From contig JAEWQJ010000053.1 in the NCBI GenBank assembly GCA_023399215.1, forward strand, positions 1 to 25,733: a stretch of 25,733 bases of DNA, in the 5' to 3' direction. Positions within the stretch are counted from its first letter, which is position 1. The number at the start of each line of letters is the position of its first letter. Shown piece after piece: positions 1 through 7,534 of the stretch. Under the pieces are notes generated by a model, which worked only from the letters and a program-made list of their open reading frames with translations, searched no databases and was not told the DNA's origin. The position numbers were made by a program, and so were the translations under genes. The DNA comes from Methanobacteriota archaeon (lineage in GTDB: Archaea > Halobacteriota > Methanosarcinia > Methanosarcinales > Methanosarcinaceae).

Positions 1-147
1 TCTACTCCTAATTTGATTTATTTCATCCATAAGTTTGTAATTGTAATTGACATCATCAATTAGATATAGAAACTTTCTCGTGGAAAAAGTTTGGAGCCTT
101 ACAAAGCTACCTGAATAGTTACAAGCTCGTGAACTTTGAAGATTCAA
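1..147 (-). CDS. possible partial ORF running off the left edge
   Basis: On the - strand a frame stays open from a TTG at 147-145 (just after an in-frame TAA) to the window edge, with an internal ATG at 30-28. The readable peptide includes RKFLYLIDDVNYNYKLMDE, which has a protein-like composition, but no family is recognised. The 3' part lies outside the window. No convincing ribosome binding site precedes either start, and the upstream end overlaps the degenerate repeat that begins near 136. It could be a decayed gene start or a chance frame. Confidence 0.25.
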   Translation of the reverse strand, partial: MNLQSSRACNYSGSFVRLQTFSTRKFLYLIDDVNYNYKLMDEINQIRSR

Positions 148-526
148 ATGAGTTTAGAAGGAGCTCTTCGCAGGACCTTTTTTGATAAAAGTGATCTTTT
201 CCTTTTGGGGAGATGTTTTCTATTGAGATGAGCTCTTCTTCACGTTCATTTCAGTTTTAATATATTTCTTCGGCCGGCGGACTACTGAAATATTTCCCAA
301 ACACGTTTGCAAAATCAAAATGAAATTGAAAAAACGTAGTTTTTGCAAATTCAAAATAAGTTTAGAAGGAGCGCTTCGCAGGGCCTTTTTGATAAAATTG
401 ATCTTTTCCTTTTTGGGGAGGTGTTTTCTGATTGAGGTGGGCCCTTCTTCACGTTCAACTCAGTTAAAATATATTTCTCCGGCTGGCGGACTGCTGGAAT
501 CTTCCCCGAATAAGGTTGTAAAATAA
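136..526. repeat. two tandem degenerate copies of a ~200-bp repeat
   Basis: Copy 1 runs from about 136 to 320 and copy 2 from about 341 to 526, in direct orientation and offset by about 208 bp. Shared landmarks in order are GTTTAGAAGGAG, CTTCGCAGG, GATCTTTTCCTTTT, CTTCTTCACGTTCA, ATATATTTCT and GGCGGACT.CTG. They differ by scattered substitutions and 1-2 base indels, so neither copy keeps a common reading frame with the other. Short open frames here are therefore treated as by-products. A related ~67-bp piece lies at 4624-4690, so the family is dispersed as well as tandem. Confidence 0.8.
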
Positions 527-654
527 ACAAATCCAAAGACTGACCTTAAAATTTTTTCATTTATAAAAAGGAATTATATGTTTAGTATTTGTAAATAGAT
601 AATTTAAAAATATTCTTTTGATTTTATAACTCATAATATCCCTTTAAATTTCGA

Positions 655-669
655 AAAAGTATTATACAT
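655..669 (+). promoter_or_regulatory. candidate TATA region for the membrane-protein operon
   Basis: An A-rich stretch followed by GTATTATACAT resembles an archaeal BRE plus TATA box. It would place transcription start near 690-695 and give a leader of about 55 nt before the GTG at 749. Other AT-rich stretches nearby (for example TTTATAAAAAGG near 551) could serve instead. Confidence 0.3.
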
Positions 670-748
670 TGCTTTCATTTCAGAAAAAAGGGTTAATTTA
701 GCTATTAAGGAATTAATCTGAATAGCGATTGTTAATTGAGGTAATATT

Positions 749-2353
749 GTGGAAACAAATAAAGATAAAATAGACCCCCGATCTACTAGGCTTGTATGTG
801 CAAAACTCTATGAAGGAGGGTTACTTAGTTCATATGAAATATTTAGTAATATTAAACGAAGACCATGCAAAGGCAAAAGTCCAGAGTTCGAATTAGATAT
901 AGATAATATTACGCAGCATGCAGAGGCAGCCTTCACACACCATATACAGTATACTTTAATAGCTATCTTACTTTCATTTCTGGCACTTATTTCCGGTTCT
1001 ACACGATCTATTATTTTCGCGATACCTGCTATCTGCTTATTATCACTAAAAAGAGTTTGGGACAGAGATATTGCATTAAAACACTTTTCAAAAGGAAGTT
1101 ATGATAGCAAGTATAATTTAAATAAGTCTTCAGACGAGTCAAACATAATAAAAGGGCTCTTAAAACCTTTTTGTAATTGGATGACAAAGAACAATATAAT
1201 CTCTGAGGAAGGTAAACAAAAAGACCAGAATGTTGTAATATTTGGAGATTATTTCCCATTTTTAGGTGCAGGAAAAAGAACCCGAAATTGGAATTTTGTA
1301 ACTGATTTATCTAAACCAAAAAAAAGTTTAGATTCTTTAGTTGAATCACAGAATAACCAAGAAAAGGGAAATAAAACTAGTGAATTATCTTTAAGAGAAT
1401 TGTACGAGGCAGTGTATAAAAAAATAAATGCAAAAAATCTTCCGAATCTTTCATATAAATTTATCTTATTTGCAGATGGAAATAAGGAAGATGAAGTCAA
1501 TTTTCTACTAAAAGATAAGTTAAAACCGTGTGCATACGATGAAAAACTTCAAGCACTTACTGACCAATTAGTAAGCGAATCAAAGGAAAGTGCTCAGCCT
1601 GAAAATATTGAATCGTTTTTTGAAATTTGTGAAGAAGGCATCTTTAAGGACTATAGGACATATTTGAATATAAGTCACCATGACAAAAACAGATCAACAT
1701 TACTCTCTACATTTCTCCGCTTTTCAAAAATAGAAAATGAGTTATTCGCAGAGTGTTCTTTTTACGTTTTAACTCCAATTGACGAAAATATATATAATAT
1801 AGATAAACTTCCAAGGAGCAGTAATTTCTTTATTAGCTCTACACTTATTACTGCTGGTCTGATAATAGTTTATATCCTATTCTCCAAGTTGCCATATATT
1901 GGATCGTTATCCACTATTATTTCAGCTTTAGTTTTGCTTATTTTTTCTGTTCGTCCATTAGTTGAGATATTGGCACTCAGAGCTAAAGAAACAGAGTATA
2001 ATTTTGATATTGAAGAAGTTATGAGAGGAGAACCTCACAACTATGGACTTCTGCAAACATTCAGGGAGACAATTTCAAGCCCTGATTACAAGAACTATTT
2101 TAGTGCTCAAGATATCATACTGATCCAAAATACTATAGAAAATGCTATTATAGACTCTGTAGCAGACTTATTAGATGCTAAAGGAATAGACACGTCTTTT
2201 ATTAGAAGCGAAATGGTTTCCTTTATTAACAAAGGAATAATGCAGTTTGGTGGGAAGATGGAAAATGCACAAGTTGTCTCTGGAAAGGGAAACACAGTAA
2301 CTCAGAAAATACTAGAAATTAAAAGGGTAATTAATGCTTCTAAGGAGGCTTAA
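749..2353 (+). CDS. four-pass membrane protein with C-terminal beta-repeat tag, conflict-system type
   Basis: This is an unrecognised 534-residue protein. Two hydrophobic hairpins, at residues 68-100 and 360-403, predict four membrane passes flanking a soluble domain of about 260 residues. That domain begins with NVVIFGDYFPFLGAGKRTRN (161-180) and continues with WNF and a DYRTYLNIS...FLRF...ELFAECSFYVLTP stretch (301-343). From memory these resemble motifs of uncharacterised actinobacterial membrane proteins with glycine-rich beta tails; a profile search is needed. The C-terminus carries MENAQVVSGKGNTVTQ (504-519), echoed at the start of the next protein. The start is GTG at 749 with GAGGT at 738-742; no ATG fits better. 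The stop lies 2 bp before the next gene, so the two are probably co-translated. The gene is AT-richer than the core genes. A role in anti-invader defence is inferred from the neighbours, not shown by a catalytic motif. Confidence 0.75.
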   Translation: METNKDKIDPRSTRLVCAKLYEGGLLSSYEIFSNIKRRPCKGKSPEFELDIDNITQHAEAAFTHHIQYTLIAILLSFLALISGSTRSIIFAIPAICLLSLKRVWDRDIALKHFSKGSYDSKYNLNKSSDESNIIKGLLKPFCNWMTKNNIISEEGKQKDQNVVIFGDYFPFLGAGKRTRNWNFVTDLSKPKKSLDSLVESQNNQEKGNKTSELSLRELYEAVYKKINAKNLPNLSYKFILFADGNKEDEVNFLLKDKLKPCAYDEKLQALTDQLVSESKESAQPENIESFFEICEEGIFKDYRTYLNISHHDKNRSTLLSTFLRFSKIENELFAECSFYVLTPIDENIYNIDKLPRSSNFFISSTLITAGLIIVYILFSKLPYIGSLSTIISALVLLIFSVRPLVEILALRAKETEYNFDIEEVMRGEPHNYGLLQTFRETISSPDYKNYFSAQDIILIQNTIENAIIDSVADLLDAKGIDTSFIRSEMVSFINKGIMQFGGKMENAQVVSGKGNTVTQKILEIKRVINASKEA

Positions 2354-2355
2354 AA

Positions 2356-2733
2356 ATGAATAAGGGAATAATAGTTAATGGCAATGGCAGCATTGGCGTT
2401 GCACAGGTGGTTTCGGGTGAAAAGAACAATGTCACAATAAACCAAAATGGGAATGTCATATTAACAGAAAGTATAGATCCCGCAGAGGAGATAGAATCTT
2501 TTAAAGATTTGTTAGATGAATTAAAATCAGAGTTGTCTGAGCATAAGTCTTCCCTAGATAAATTGAGCAGCAAAGTTTCAATTATTGACGCTGAACTAGA
2601 AGAGGAGAACCCTAATAAAGAAAAGATTACAAAACATTTAAAAGATTCACTTTCAACGGTTCACCAAGCTACAGGTACAATCAATAATTTGCATAGCATA
2701 TTAAATTTATTGCAATCTTATTTTATGCAGTAA
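2356..2733 (+). CDS. small beta-repeat plus helical partner protein
   Basis: This 125-residue protein starts two bases after the membrane-protein gene. Its strong ribosome binding site, AAGGAGG (2342-2348), lies inside the last codons of that gene, so translation is probably coupled. Residues 1-38 are glycine/asparagine-rich with alternating valines (GNGSIGVAQVVSGEKNNVTI), the pattern of short stacked beta strands seen on effector-associated proteins of bacterial conflict systems. Residues 42-125 are predicted helical and rich in E, K, L and S; they include DAELEEENPNKEKITKHLKD (74-93) and probably form a helical bundle or coiled coil. No catalytic motif, signal peptide or membrane segment is seen. 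The shared AQVVSG..N.VT motif suggests it assembles with the preceding protein; this is inference. Confidence 0.72.
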   Translation: MNKGIIVNGNGSIGVAQVVSGEKNNVTINQNGNVILTESIDPAEEIESFKDLLDELKSELSEHKSSLDKLSSKVSIIDAELEEENPNKEKITKHLKDSLSTVHQATGTINNLHSILNLLQSYFMQ

Positions 2734-2807
2734 CCAAAATGATATAGTTGACTGCAAAGGTAACGGGATATTTGACTAAGAGAATATGCGAAAAGTCAAT
2801 AATAAAA

Positions 2808-2826
2808 TGTTGTAAAAATTACAACA
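2808..2826. terminator. hairpin between convergent genes
   Basis: TGTTGTAA-AAA-TTACAACA forms a perfect 8-bp stem with a 3-base loop. It lies between the end of the small beta-repeat gene (2733) and the end of the convergent SIR2 gene (2853). The position suits a two-way transcription end, although neither side has a long T run. Confidence 0.5.
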
Positions 2827-2852
2827 GATAACAATACTTTTCGGGTAGGCTC

Positions 2853-4394
2853 TTAGTCCCATCCATAGACCAAAAGATCATAGAAACAAACCAGTTTTTT
2901 ATAGTTAGATGAATATACTTGGCTCTTTATCATATGTGCATTTTCTATTAGGAACTCTTTGAGTACATTTTGATCAATTAGAGATCTATCCATAAAAGGA
3001 ACATATACTAATACTTTTTCAGTGGGAAATCCCATGACAATTTCTTTTAAAGTTTTTCCTTTTGCACATTTTTCAAATTGAGACTTGTAGTTTTTTATCT
3101 TGAATTTTTCACGGTCGAGATTAACTATTTTGTCTAAATCATAATCCGAAGACTTATAGTCATCCATAGAATTTATCCCTAAATTTCTCATAAATTTATA
3201 TATCGGAAGGTAAGGGGTTCTCTTACTTAGTTGAAATATAGTACTTTTCAACACTAGCCTTGTGTCATAATTTCCCTCATTTAAATAAAAAGAGAATATA
3301 TCTTCATAAGTCAATAAGGCGTATCCTTTTGAAGATACTTTATCTATAGCACCTAATCCTACAACAAATTCAACGTCCTTTTTTTCTTCAACATCCTGAT
3401 AGTCCAGTACATAAAGTTTCTTTTCTGGATTTTTATCTTTTATAAGTTCATACAACTGTTCTTTACAATATCTTAAAACTCTAGTTGGAATCTTTCTTTT
3501 GGTTTCTGCAATAGCTTCATAAATAGGTGTAAAGTTGTTAGTAGTGACAACTTTGATTGGAATTGTTATTTTTCCAAAGTATAAATTATCATCAGAAATT
3601 CCATCTTCTACCCCGTTTTTATTCCTTTTTATGAATATTAAGTTGTTCCGTATCTTTCCCGTGTCACTTGGACTTAGACATTTGACAATGGAAGTAAGAA
3701 TACTTTTAATGTTGTCATCTTCAATCGAATAACCAATAAATATTATCGGATGCTCAACAAAAATAGTTATTAATTTTGCAGCTAAGTAAGCATTTTTTGA
3801 ATTGAATTCATTATAGTCACTGCTTGTAAGAACCATACTATTTGGCTCAGAGCAACAACCGTGTATTTTGTAAATTTCATTGATTGATTGAGGATTGGAA
3901 AAAATTAGTTCTCTTTGTCCAACATATACTTTGTAGTCAGGAAAGAGTTTTTCTACAAATCGATCCCAATTCGTTGTTATGATTCCTTCAACATCTAATT
4001 TAGACAAAGCTTCAATTTCTTCGACATATTGGACATTAGAGATTTTACAGTCCGATAAATCTTCTAGATATGAAGCAATGGCAATTTTAAGAGCTGATGA
4101 GGGATTAACACAGAGATTTTTATATTTTTTTCGATCTTCAAGATATTTTTCACTTTTCCACCAAAAATCATGGAAATCTTTCGACATTGATGTTGCTACT
4201 TCAGGTAAACATCCACTAGCTGTTGAATAATAGTATTGATAATCTTCCAAACTTTCACAGAACTTTTTTAAGAGTCCTTCCCAATCTTCAAGTCCTAAGT
4301 AACGTCTTGAAAGTCCTGAGCCTATAAACAAGAATGGAAAAGAAGAAGTTCTATTGAAGTGATCAACTAAATTCTTTTTTATATCTGTGTACAC
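2853..4394 (-). CDS. SIR2-family (SIR2_2-like) NAD-binding protein, probable defence NADase
   Basis: The N-terminal 240 residues carry the sirtuin-fold signature. FLFIGSGLSRRY (21-32) is the dinucleotide loop, followed by EGIITTNWDRFVEKLF (136-151), YKIHG with the catalytic-type His178 (175-179), and IIFIGYSIEDDNI (217-229). This order is typical of stand-alone SIR2_2 proteins, many of which hydrolyse NAD in anti-phage abortive systems such as ThsA and DSR; deacylation is less likely in this subfamily. Residues 250-513 match no domain I recognise and may sense the trigger. No TM segment or signal peptide is seen. The start is GTG at 4394-4392 with GGGGT about 7 nt upstream. The gene is convergent with the two-gene membrane operon, is AT-rich, and appears to be a single-gene unit. 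The fold call is firm; NADase activity and defence role are inferred from family and context. Confidence 0.85.
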   Translation of the reverse strand: MYTDIKKNLVDHFNRTSSFPFLFIGSGLSRRYLGLEDWEGLLKKFCESLEDYQYYYSTASGCLPEVATSMSKDFHDFWWKSEKYLEDRKKYKNLCVNPSSALKIAIASYLEDLSDCKISNVQYVEEIEALSKLDVEGIITTNWDRFVEKLFPDYKVYVGQRELIFSNPQSINEIYKIHGCCSEPNSMVLTSSDYNEFNSKNAYLAAKLITIFVEHPIIFIGYSIEDDNIKSILTSIVKCLSPSDTGKIRNNLIFIKRNKNGVEDGISDDNLYFGKITIPIKVVTTNNFTPIYEAIAETKRKIPTRVLRYCKEQLYELIKDKNPEKKLYVLDYQDVEEKKDVEFVVGLGAIDKVSSKGYALLTYEDIFSFYLNEGNYDTRLVLKSTIFQLSKRTPYLPIYKFMRNLGINSMDDYKSSDYDLDKIVNLDREKFKIKNYKSQFEKCAKGKTLKEIVMGFPTEKVLVYVPFMDRSLIDQNVLKEFLIENAHMIKSQVYSSNYKKLVCFYDLLVYGWD

Positions 4395-4623
4395 CTTAAT
4401 TACCCCAAACTATTGAAAAGAATGTTTAGAACGCCATATGTTTAATTTGATCATAAATTAGACAATATCTTCCTTAATAAATATACTCAGAAGGTATACT
4501 TCTTTTTTGTCTATTTATTCGCCTCAATTTATAACAATTATAAAAAAGCCGGCTTCTTTCGTTGGCGTTGAGAGCCCGAGATCTAAAAATACCTTCATAA
4601 CTGCCTCTATTTGCGAAATGGAC

Positions 4624-4690
4624 AAGCTGAAATCTATTTTCCCTGCCGACGGTCTGCTGAAATTTTTCCTGAATACGTTTGTTAAGGACA
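4624..4690. repeat. third, partial copy of the dispersed repeat
   Basis: This stretch aligns in the same orientation with 262-325 and 465-526. Shared pieces are CTG.AAT.TATTT.CC, GCC..CGG.CT.CTGAAAT, TTTCC..AA.ACGTTTG and a trailing A-rich run. Only the 3' third of the ~200-bp unit is recognisable. It is closest to copy 1. Its presence on the other side of the membrane-operon/SIR2 module suggests either insertion beside repeats or recombination between them. Confidence 0.65.
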
Positions 4691-4854
4691 GAGAAATTCA
4701 AATTTCAAGGTTTTTCAGAAAAAGAGACGAAAAAAAATGAGATGAATCAAAAGGGTTATAGTGAAGTATTGACAGAAGAGAAAAAGCGGGTAATTGAATT
4801 GAAATAATACTTTCACATCGCATGCATAATATTCAATTAACTTCAAATTATTAA

Positions 4855-4865
4855 CTATATAAAAA
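4855..4865 (+). promoter_or_regulatory. TATA box of the PIN operon, possibly leaderless
   Basis: CTATATAAAAA is a near-ideal archaeal TATA element. Its centre (about 4859) lies some 26-27 bp before the ATG at 4886, the usual distance to a transcription start, so the mRNA may begin at or next to that codon. The lack of a Shine-Dalgarno sequence there fits a leaderless message. Confidence 0.5.
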
Positions 4866-4885
4866 TCATAAAATGCGTGGTCAAA

Positions 4886-5485
4886 ATGGATCGTAATGAG
4901 ATTGATGAGGATCATCCTTCAATAATCAAACAAAAGGGCCTAGAAAGCTTAATTTTGTTAATTATTGGTGCTTCAAACAGATCAATCTCTCTACTTCATT
5001 TACAAAAGGAAACTTTTTTACTCTGGAACTACCATCCATATATGAAAGACTTTCTACACTTTATAAAACACTATAGAGGCCCTTTTTCATCAGAAGTTGA
5101 AAAAGTTATTTTGTATCCGTTTTATTTAGATGGATGTTGGTCTTATGAACCTCCTTCAAGAAATGATAAGCTAAGTGGAGGTTACGTCAAGCTTACTCCG
5201 AAAGGTGTTAAAAGATATAAGGTATTATTTCAAAAAGCACAAGAGAATGAAAATTTAATTCTTTTGTTAACTGGTATTCAGGCGGTAAGGGAATTATACG
5301 ACAAATTGTCACTAGAAGAGTTGTTGTTGTTAATTTACGATACGTACCCTGAATATAAGCTAAGATCAAATGTATCTAAATCTGTATTCAATAAAAGAAA
5401 ATTATTAGCTAACGAAATTTATGAAAAGGGTTTTATAGATAAGGAAAGAATGGAGTCTTTGATCTCGGGTAATAATGATGATTGA
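4886..5485 (+). CDS. winged-helix, Panacea/YwgA-like protein; putative antitoxin or regulator
   Basis: First gene of a three-gene overlapping operon, 199 residues from ATG 4886 (202 from GTG 4877). The ATG is preferred because a TATA box sits at leaderless distance and no ribosome binding site is visible. From the N-terminus it shows a helix, SISLLHLQKETFLLW, HYRGPFSSEVEKVI and GGYVKLTPKGVKRY: a K/Q-bearing helix, a GP(F/V)S turn and a wing ending in LTPKG. This resembles the YwgA and Panacea (DUF4065) group, where Panacea proteins are antitoxins for varied toxins. The C-terminal 90 residues are mostly helical. Its reading frame overlaps the PIN gene by 11 bp, so the two are almost surely co-translated. 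It could be the antitoxin or transcription regulator of the operon. Family assignment is by motif pattern only. Confidence 0.65.
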   Translation: MDRNEIDEDHPSIIKQKGLESLILLIIGASNRSISLLHLQKETFLLWNYHPYMKDFLHFIKHYRGPFSSEVEKVILYPFYLDGCWSYEPPSRNDKLSGGYVKLTPKGVKRYKVLFQKAQENENLILLLTGIQAVRELYDKLSLEELLLLIYDTYPEYKLRSNVSKSVFNKRKLLANEIYEKGFIDKERMESLISGNNDD

Positions 5486-6068
5486 AAATGTAGTGGCTGA
5501 TACATCATTTTATTTATGTTACTATAACGATATTAGGAAAAATGAATGCCTAAATATTTTTTTAGGCTCTTATTCTTTTTACCTTGGGTCAAAAATCCTT
5601 GGTGAACTCCCGAAATCACTAGCTAAATCTGATAGCTTTCTATCAGTTGTTAACTTTAATGATGAGTCTTTTTTTGAACTTGTTAAACCATTTTTTGGCA
5701 GATCGACAAATCATGAAAAAGACGGAGAATATGAAGCAATCGGATTGGCTTATCATTTAAATTTGCATTTTGGATTGAAGTACTTGATAATTGATGATAG
5801 AAGAGCGTACAATTTTGTTGCAGTGAATTTTAAGTCTCTTGAGCATAAATTAACAAGAAATATTGGTTTTATTGTTAAAAGTTATAAGGAAGACTCTATC
5901 CTCTCTTTGAAGATGACTATTGAAATTTTAGAATCCATTCAATTATGTGTACAAAAAGCGATTACTGAAGGAAGTACAAGTCGACCATGTAGCGCAGATC
6001 CAAAAGTTTGTCGAAAGATACTTATTCCTTTAATTAAAGAACTAAAGGATGAATATGAATGCCGTTGA
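5475..6068 (+). CDS. PIN-like domain protein, putative ribonuclease
   Basis: This 197-residue protein has acidic positions in PIN order: Asp9 in VVADTSF, Glu44 in LGELPK, Glu85/Glu87 in DGEYEAIGLAY, and Asp107/Asp108 in YLIIDDRRAYNF. Four acidic residues of this kind bind metal in PIN nucleases, which cleave RNA and are the toxin half of VapBC-type pairs. The spacing between the second and third acids is longer than in small VapC toxins, and the protein is larger (usual about 130-150), with a helical C-terminal extension after residue 125. The start is ATG 5475, or ATG 5478 one codon on. Both lie inside the end of the winged-helix gene, and the 3' end overlaps the next gene. No TM segment is seen. 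The fold call is fairly good; toxin activity is inferred. Confidence 0.65.
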   Translation: MMIENVVADTSFYLCYYNDIRKNECLNIFLGSYSFYLGSKILGELPKSLAKSDSFLSVVNFNDESFFELVKPFFGRSTNHEKDGEYEAIGLAYHLNLHFGLKYLIIDDRRAYNFVAVNFKSLEHKLTRNIGFIVKSYKEDSILSLKMTIEILESIQLCVQKAITEGSTSRPCSADPKVCRKILIPLIKELKDEYECR

Positions 6069-7356
6069 TTTTGATCCGCATATTACAGTTGAAAATATTG
6101 CAAATGTAAGGAATCCAGATTATTGTGTGAGAGCTGTGAGGCTCGAAAACTTAAGGAAAACAATTGAAACTCCTTTTAAAATTATTTCTGGAGACGATGT
6201 CAATTGTAAGAGTCTCAGTAACTATTCACCTTATATCAAAAATCCAATTCTCGAAAGTGCTCGTTTCGTTCAACTCCCTATCAGTTGGACTTCACTGGAA
6301 AATTACTTGACCAAACTGCCCGCAACCCAGCGCAACAATAAGCTACGGAATTTCTTCAAAATTGACAAAAAATTATGGGATGACTCCTTGACTACACTCT
6401 CGATGACATTCCCAAGGAACCCATTTGAGATGCAAGAATTTTCTAATACGGTATTTGATGGCCTTAATGAAGATAGCTACATTTTCTTACTCAACTTTAT
6501 TTATTCAAATTCTTCTGCTTTTGTATTGGTTCCAGATATTAAAATAAAATCTGATTCTTTTGTAACTACTTACTTAGAAATTATTGATTTCAGTGTTAAA
6601 CAGCTTTCTGAATGGAATAGCAAACCAATTTTTGTTCCTTTACAGATTGATTTGTCTGAGAGAAATTTAATTACAATTTTATCTCACTATAAAACTCGAA
6701 GGTATTCGAACATATGGATTGATTTTTCTAACCATCCCTGTGACAGTGATTTCTCAGCTAATTTAAGGTCGATAAAACAACTCTTAAATAGATACATGCA
6801 GGGTTTAGATGTCGTCCTGCATTATTCTCATATCAAAAAAGAGATCAATCCACATTTGCATGATACAAAAGTTGCTGCATCGGATATTTTAACTCAATTT
6901 TTTGGTGCAGATTTTATTGGTGTCAAGCGTTTTGGTGGTGGATTTAATCCTCAGGGAAATAATTCTGATTATTTAGAAATCCAAGCTTCGAAAAACAACT
7001 TTGGTTCTGTAGATGAGTATCAACAGGCACTAAAATTTCATTCCACAAGATTGTTTAGTCCAAACACATATTATTACCATAATTTAGATTGTTACCCTGA
7101 GAGCATTGAGATTGATACTTCTTTACTTACAGACAAAGTTCACAATAAACTTGTAAATAATATGTTGCTTTATAGAGAAATAGAAACTACAAAAGCTTTT
7201 GTTGAAGAAAAAGCTATCAGTTCTTCAACAAATAACAGACCACTAAAAGATTACTTAAATAAAAAATTAATGTTAAAGGAAAACGAAATAATTAGGAACT
7301 CTTTAATCCCAAAGCAAGTTCAATCTACACTTTCTGATTTGGCAGACCTTCTTTAA
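6055..7356 (+). CDS. unrecognised alpha/beta protein, third member of the PIN operon
   Basis: This 433-residue protein (435 if the in-frame ATG at 6049 is used) belongs to no family I recognise. The ATG at 6055 is preferred because AAGGA lies about 6 nt upstream, while at 6049 it would touch the start codon. The gene overlaps the end of the PIN gene by 14 bp. The middle alternates hydrophobic strands with helices (AFVLVPDIKI, KPIFVPLQID, SNIWIDFSNH, LDVVLHYSHI, ADFIGVKRFGG), as in a TIM-barrel-like fold. A distant likeness to the tRNA-guanine transglycosylase/DpdA barrel is conceivable, but no catalytic aspartate motif is clear. The last 80 residues are charged and helical. No TM segment or signal peptide is seen. 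Translational coupling implies it works with the PIN protein, as target-recognition subunit, second effector or antitoxin; this is inference. Confidence 0.6.
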   Translation: MNAVDFDPHITVENIANVRNPDYCVRAVRLENLRKTIETPFKIISGDDVNCKSLSNYSPYIKNPILESARFVQLPISWTSLENYLTKLPATQRNNKLRNFFKIDKKLWDDSLTTLSMTFPRNPFEMQEFSNTVFDGLNEDSYIFLLNFIYSNSSAFVLVPDIKIKSDSFVTTYLEIIDFSVKQLSEWNSKPIFVPLQIDLSERNLITILSHYKTRRYSNIWIDFSNHPCDSDFSANLRSIKQLLNRYMQGLDVVLHYSHIKKEINPHLHDTKVAASDILTQFFGADFIGVKRFGGGFNPQGNNSDYLEIQASKNNFGSVDEYQQALKFHSTRLFSPNTYYYHNLDCYPESIEIDTSLLTDKVHNKLVNNMLLYREIETTKAFVEEKAISSSTNNRPLKDYLNKKLMLKENEIIRNSLIPKQVQSTLSDLADLL

Positions 7357-7388
7357 CCAGATTATACAATCTGTATTATGGGAAAGGC

Positions 7389-7403
7389 CCGTGCTACGCA
7401 CGG
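7389..7403. other. GC-rich hairpin at the accessory/core boundary
   Basis: CCGTGC-TAC-GCACGG makes a perfect 6-bp stem with a 3-base loop, 32 bp after the last accessory gene. It stands out in AT-rich surroundings. It may mark the end of the PIN operon transcript, but no T run follows on the + strand. Confidence 0.4.
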
Positions 7404-7534
7404 TGGCAATAACGGTTTAAGACAGCTATTACTGCACTCTGGAAAAGCTAAATCCATCAATTACTCTGGAATCCTCTACAAAAATTATTGAAAATCCAAA
7501 AGTAGCCAGAAATAAGTCAAAAAAGAGAATAATG

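Larger units (their letters stand above)
4395..4876. other. gene-free spacer with repeat remnant
   Basis: No convincing gene is present between the divergently arranged SIR2 gene and the PIN operon. Short open frames on both strands (about 75-77 codons) cover the repeat remnant at 4624-4690 and look incidental. The right end holds the TATA-like box of the following operon. The sequence is otherwise AT-rich and unstructured. Confidence 0.5.

Noticed and set aside
136..526. Insertion-sequence remnant
   Set aside because: The repeats have no terminal inverted repeats, target duplications or transposase motifs that I can see; kept only as repeats of unknown origin.
320..536. Short frames on both strands over the left repeat
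   Set aside because: The paired repeat copies differ by indels that break any shared frame, and no ribosome binding site or known protein pattern is seen.
4474..4740. Short frames (75-77 codons) on both strands in the SIR2-PIN spacer
   Set aside because: They are built around the repeat remnant and have unlikely composition; no start signal is seen.
6055..7356. tRNA-guanine transglycosylase/DpdA assignment for the third PIN-operon protein
   Set aside because: Only a vague alternating strand/helix likeness; the catalytic aspartates and zinc-binding cysteines of that family are not evident.
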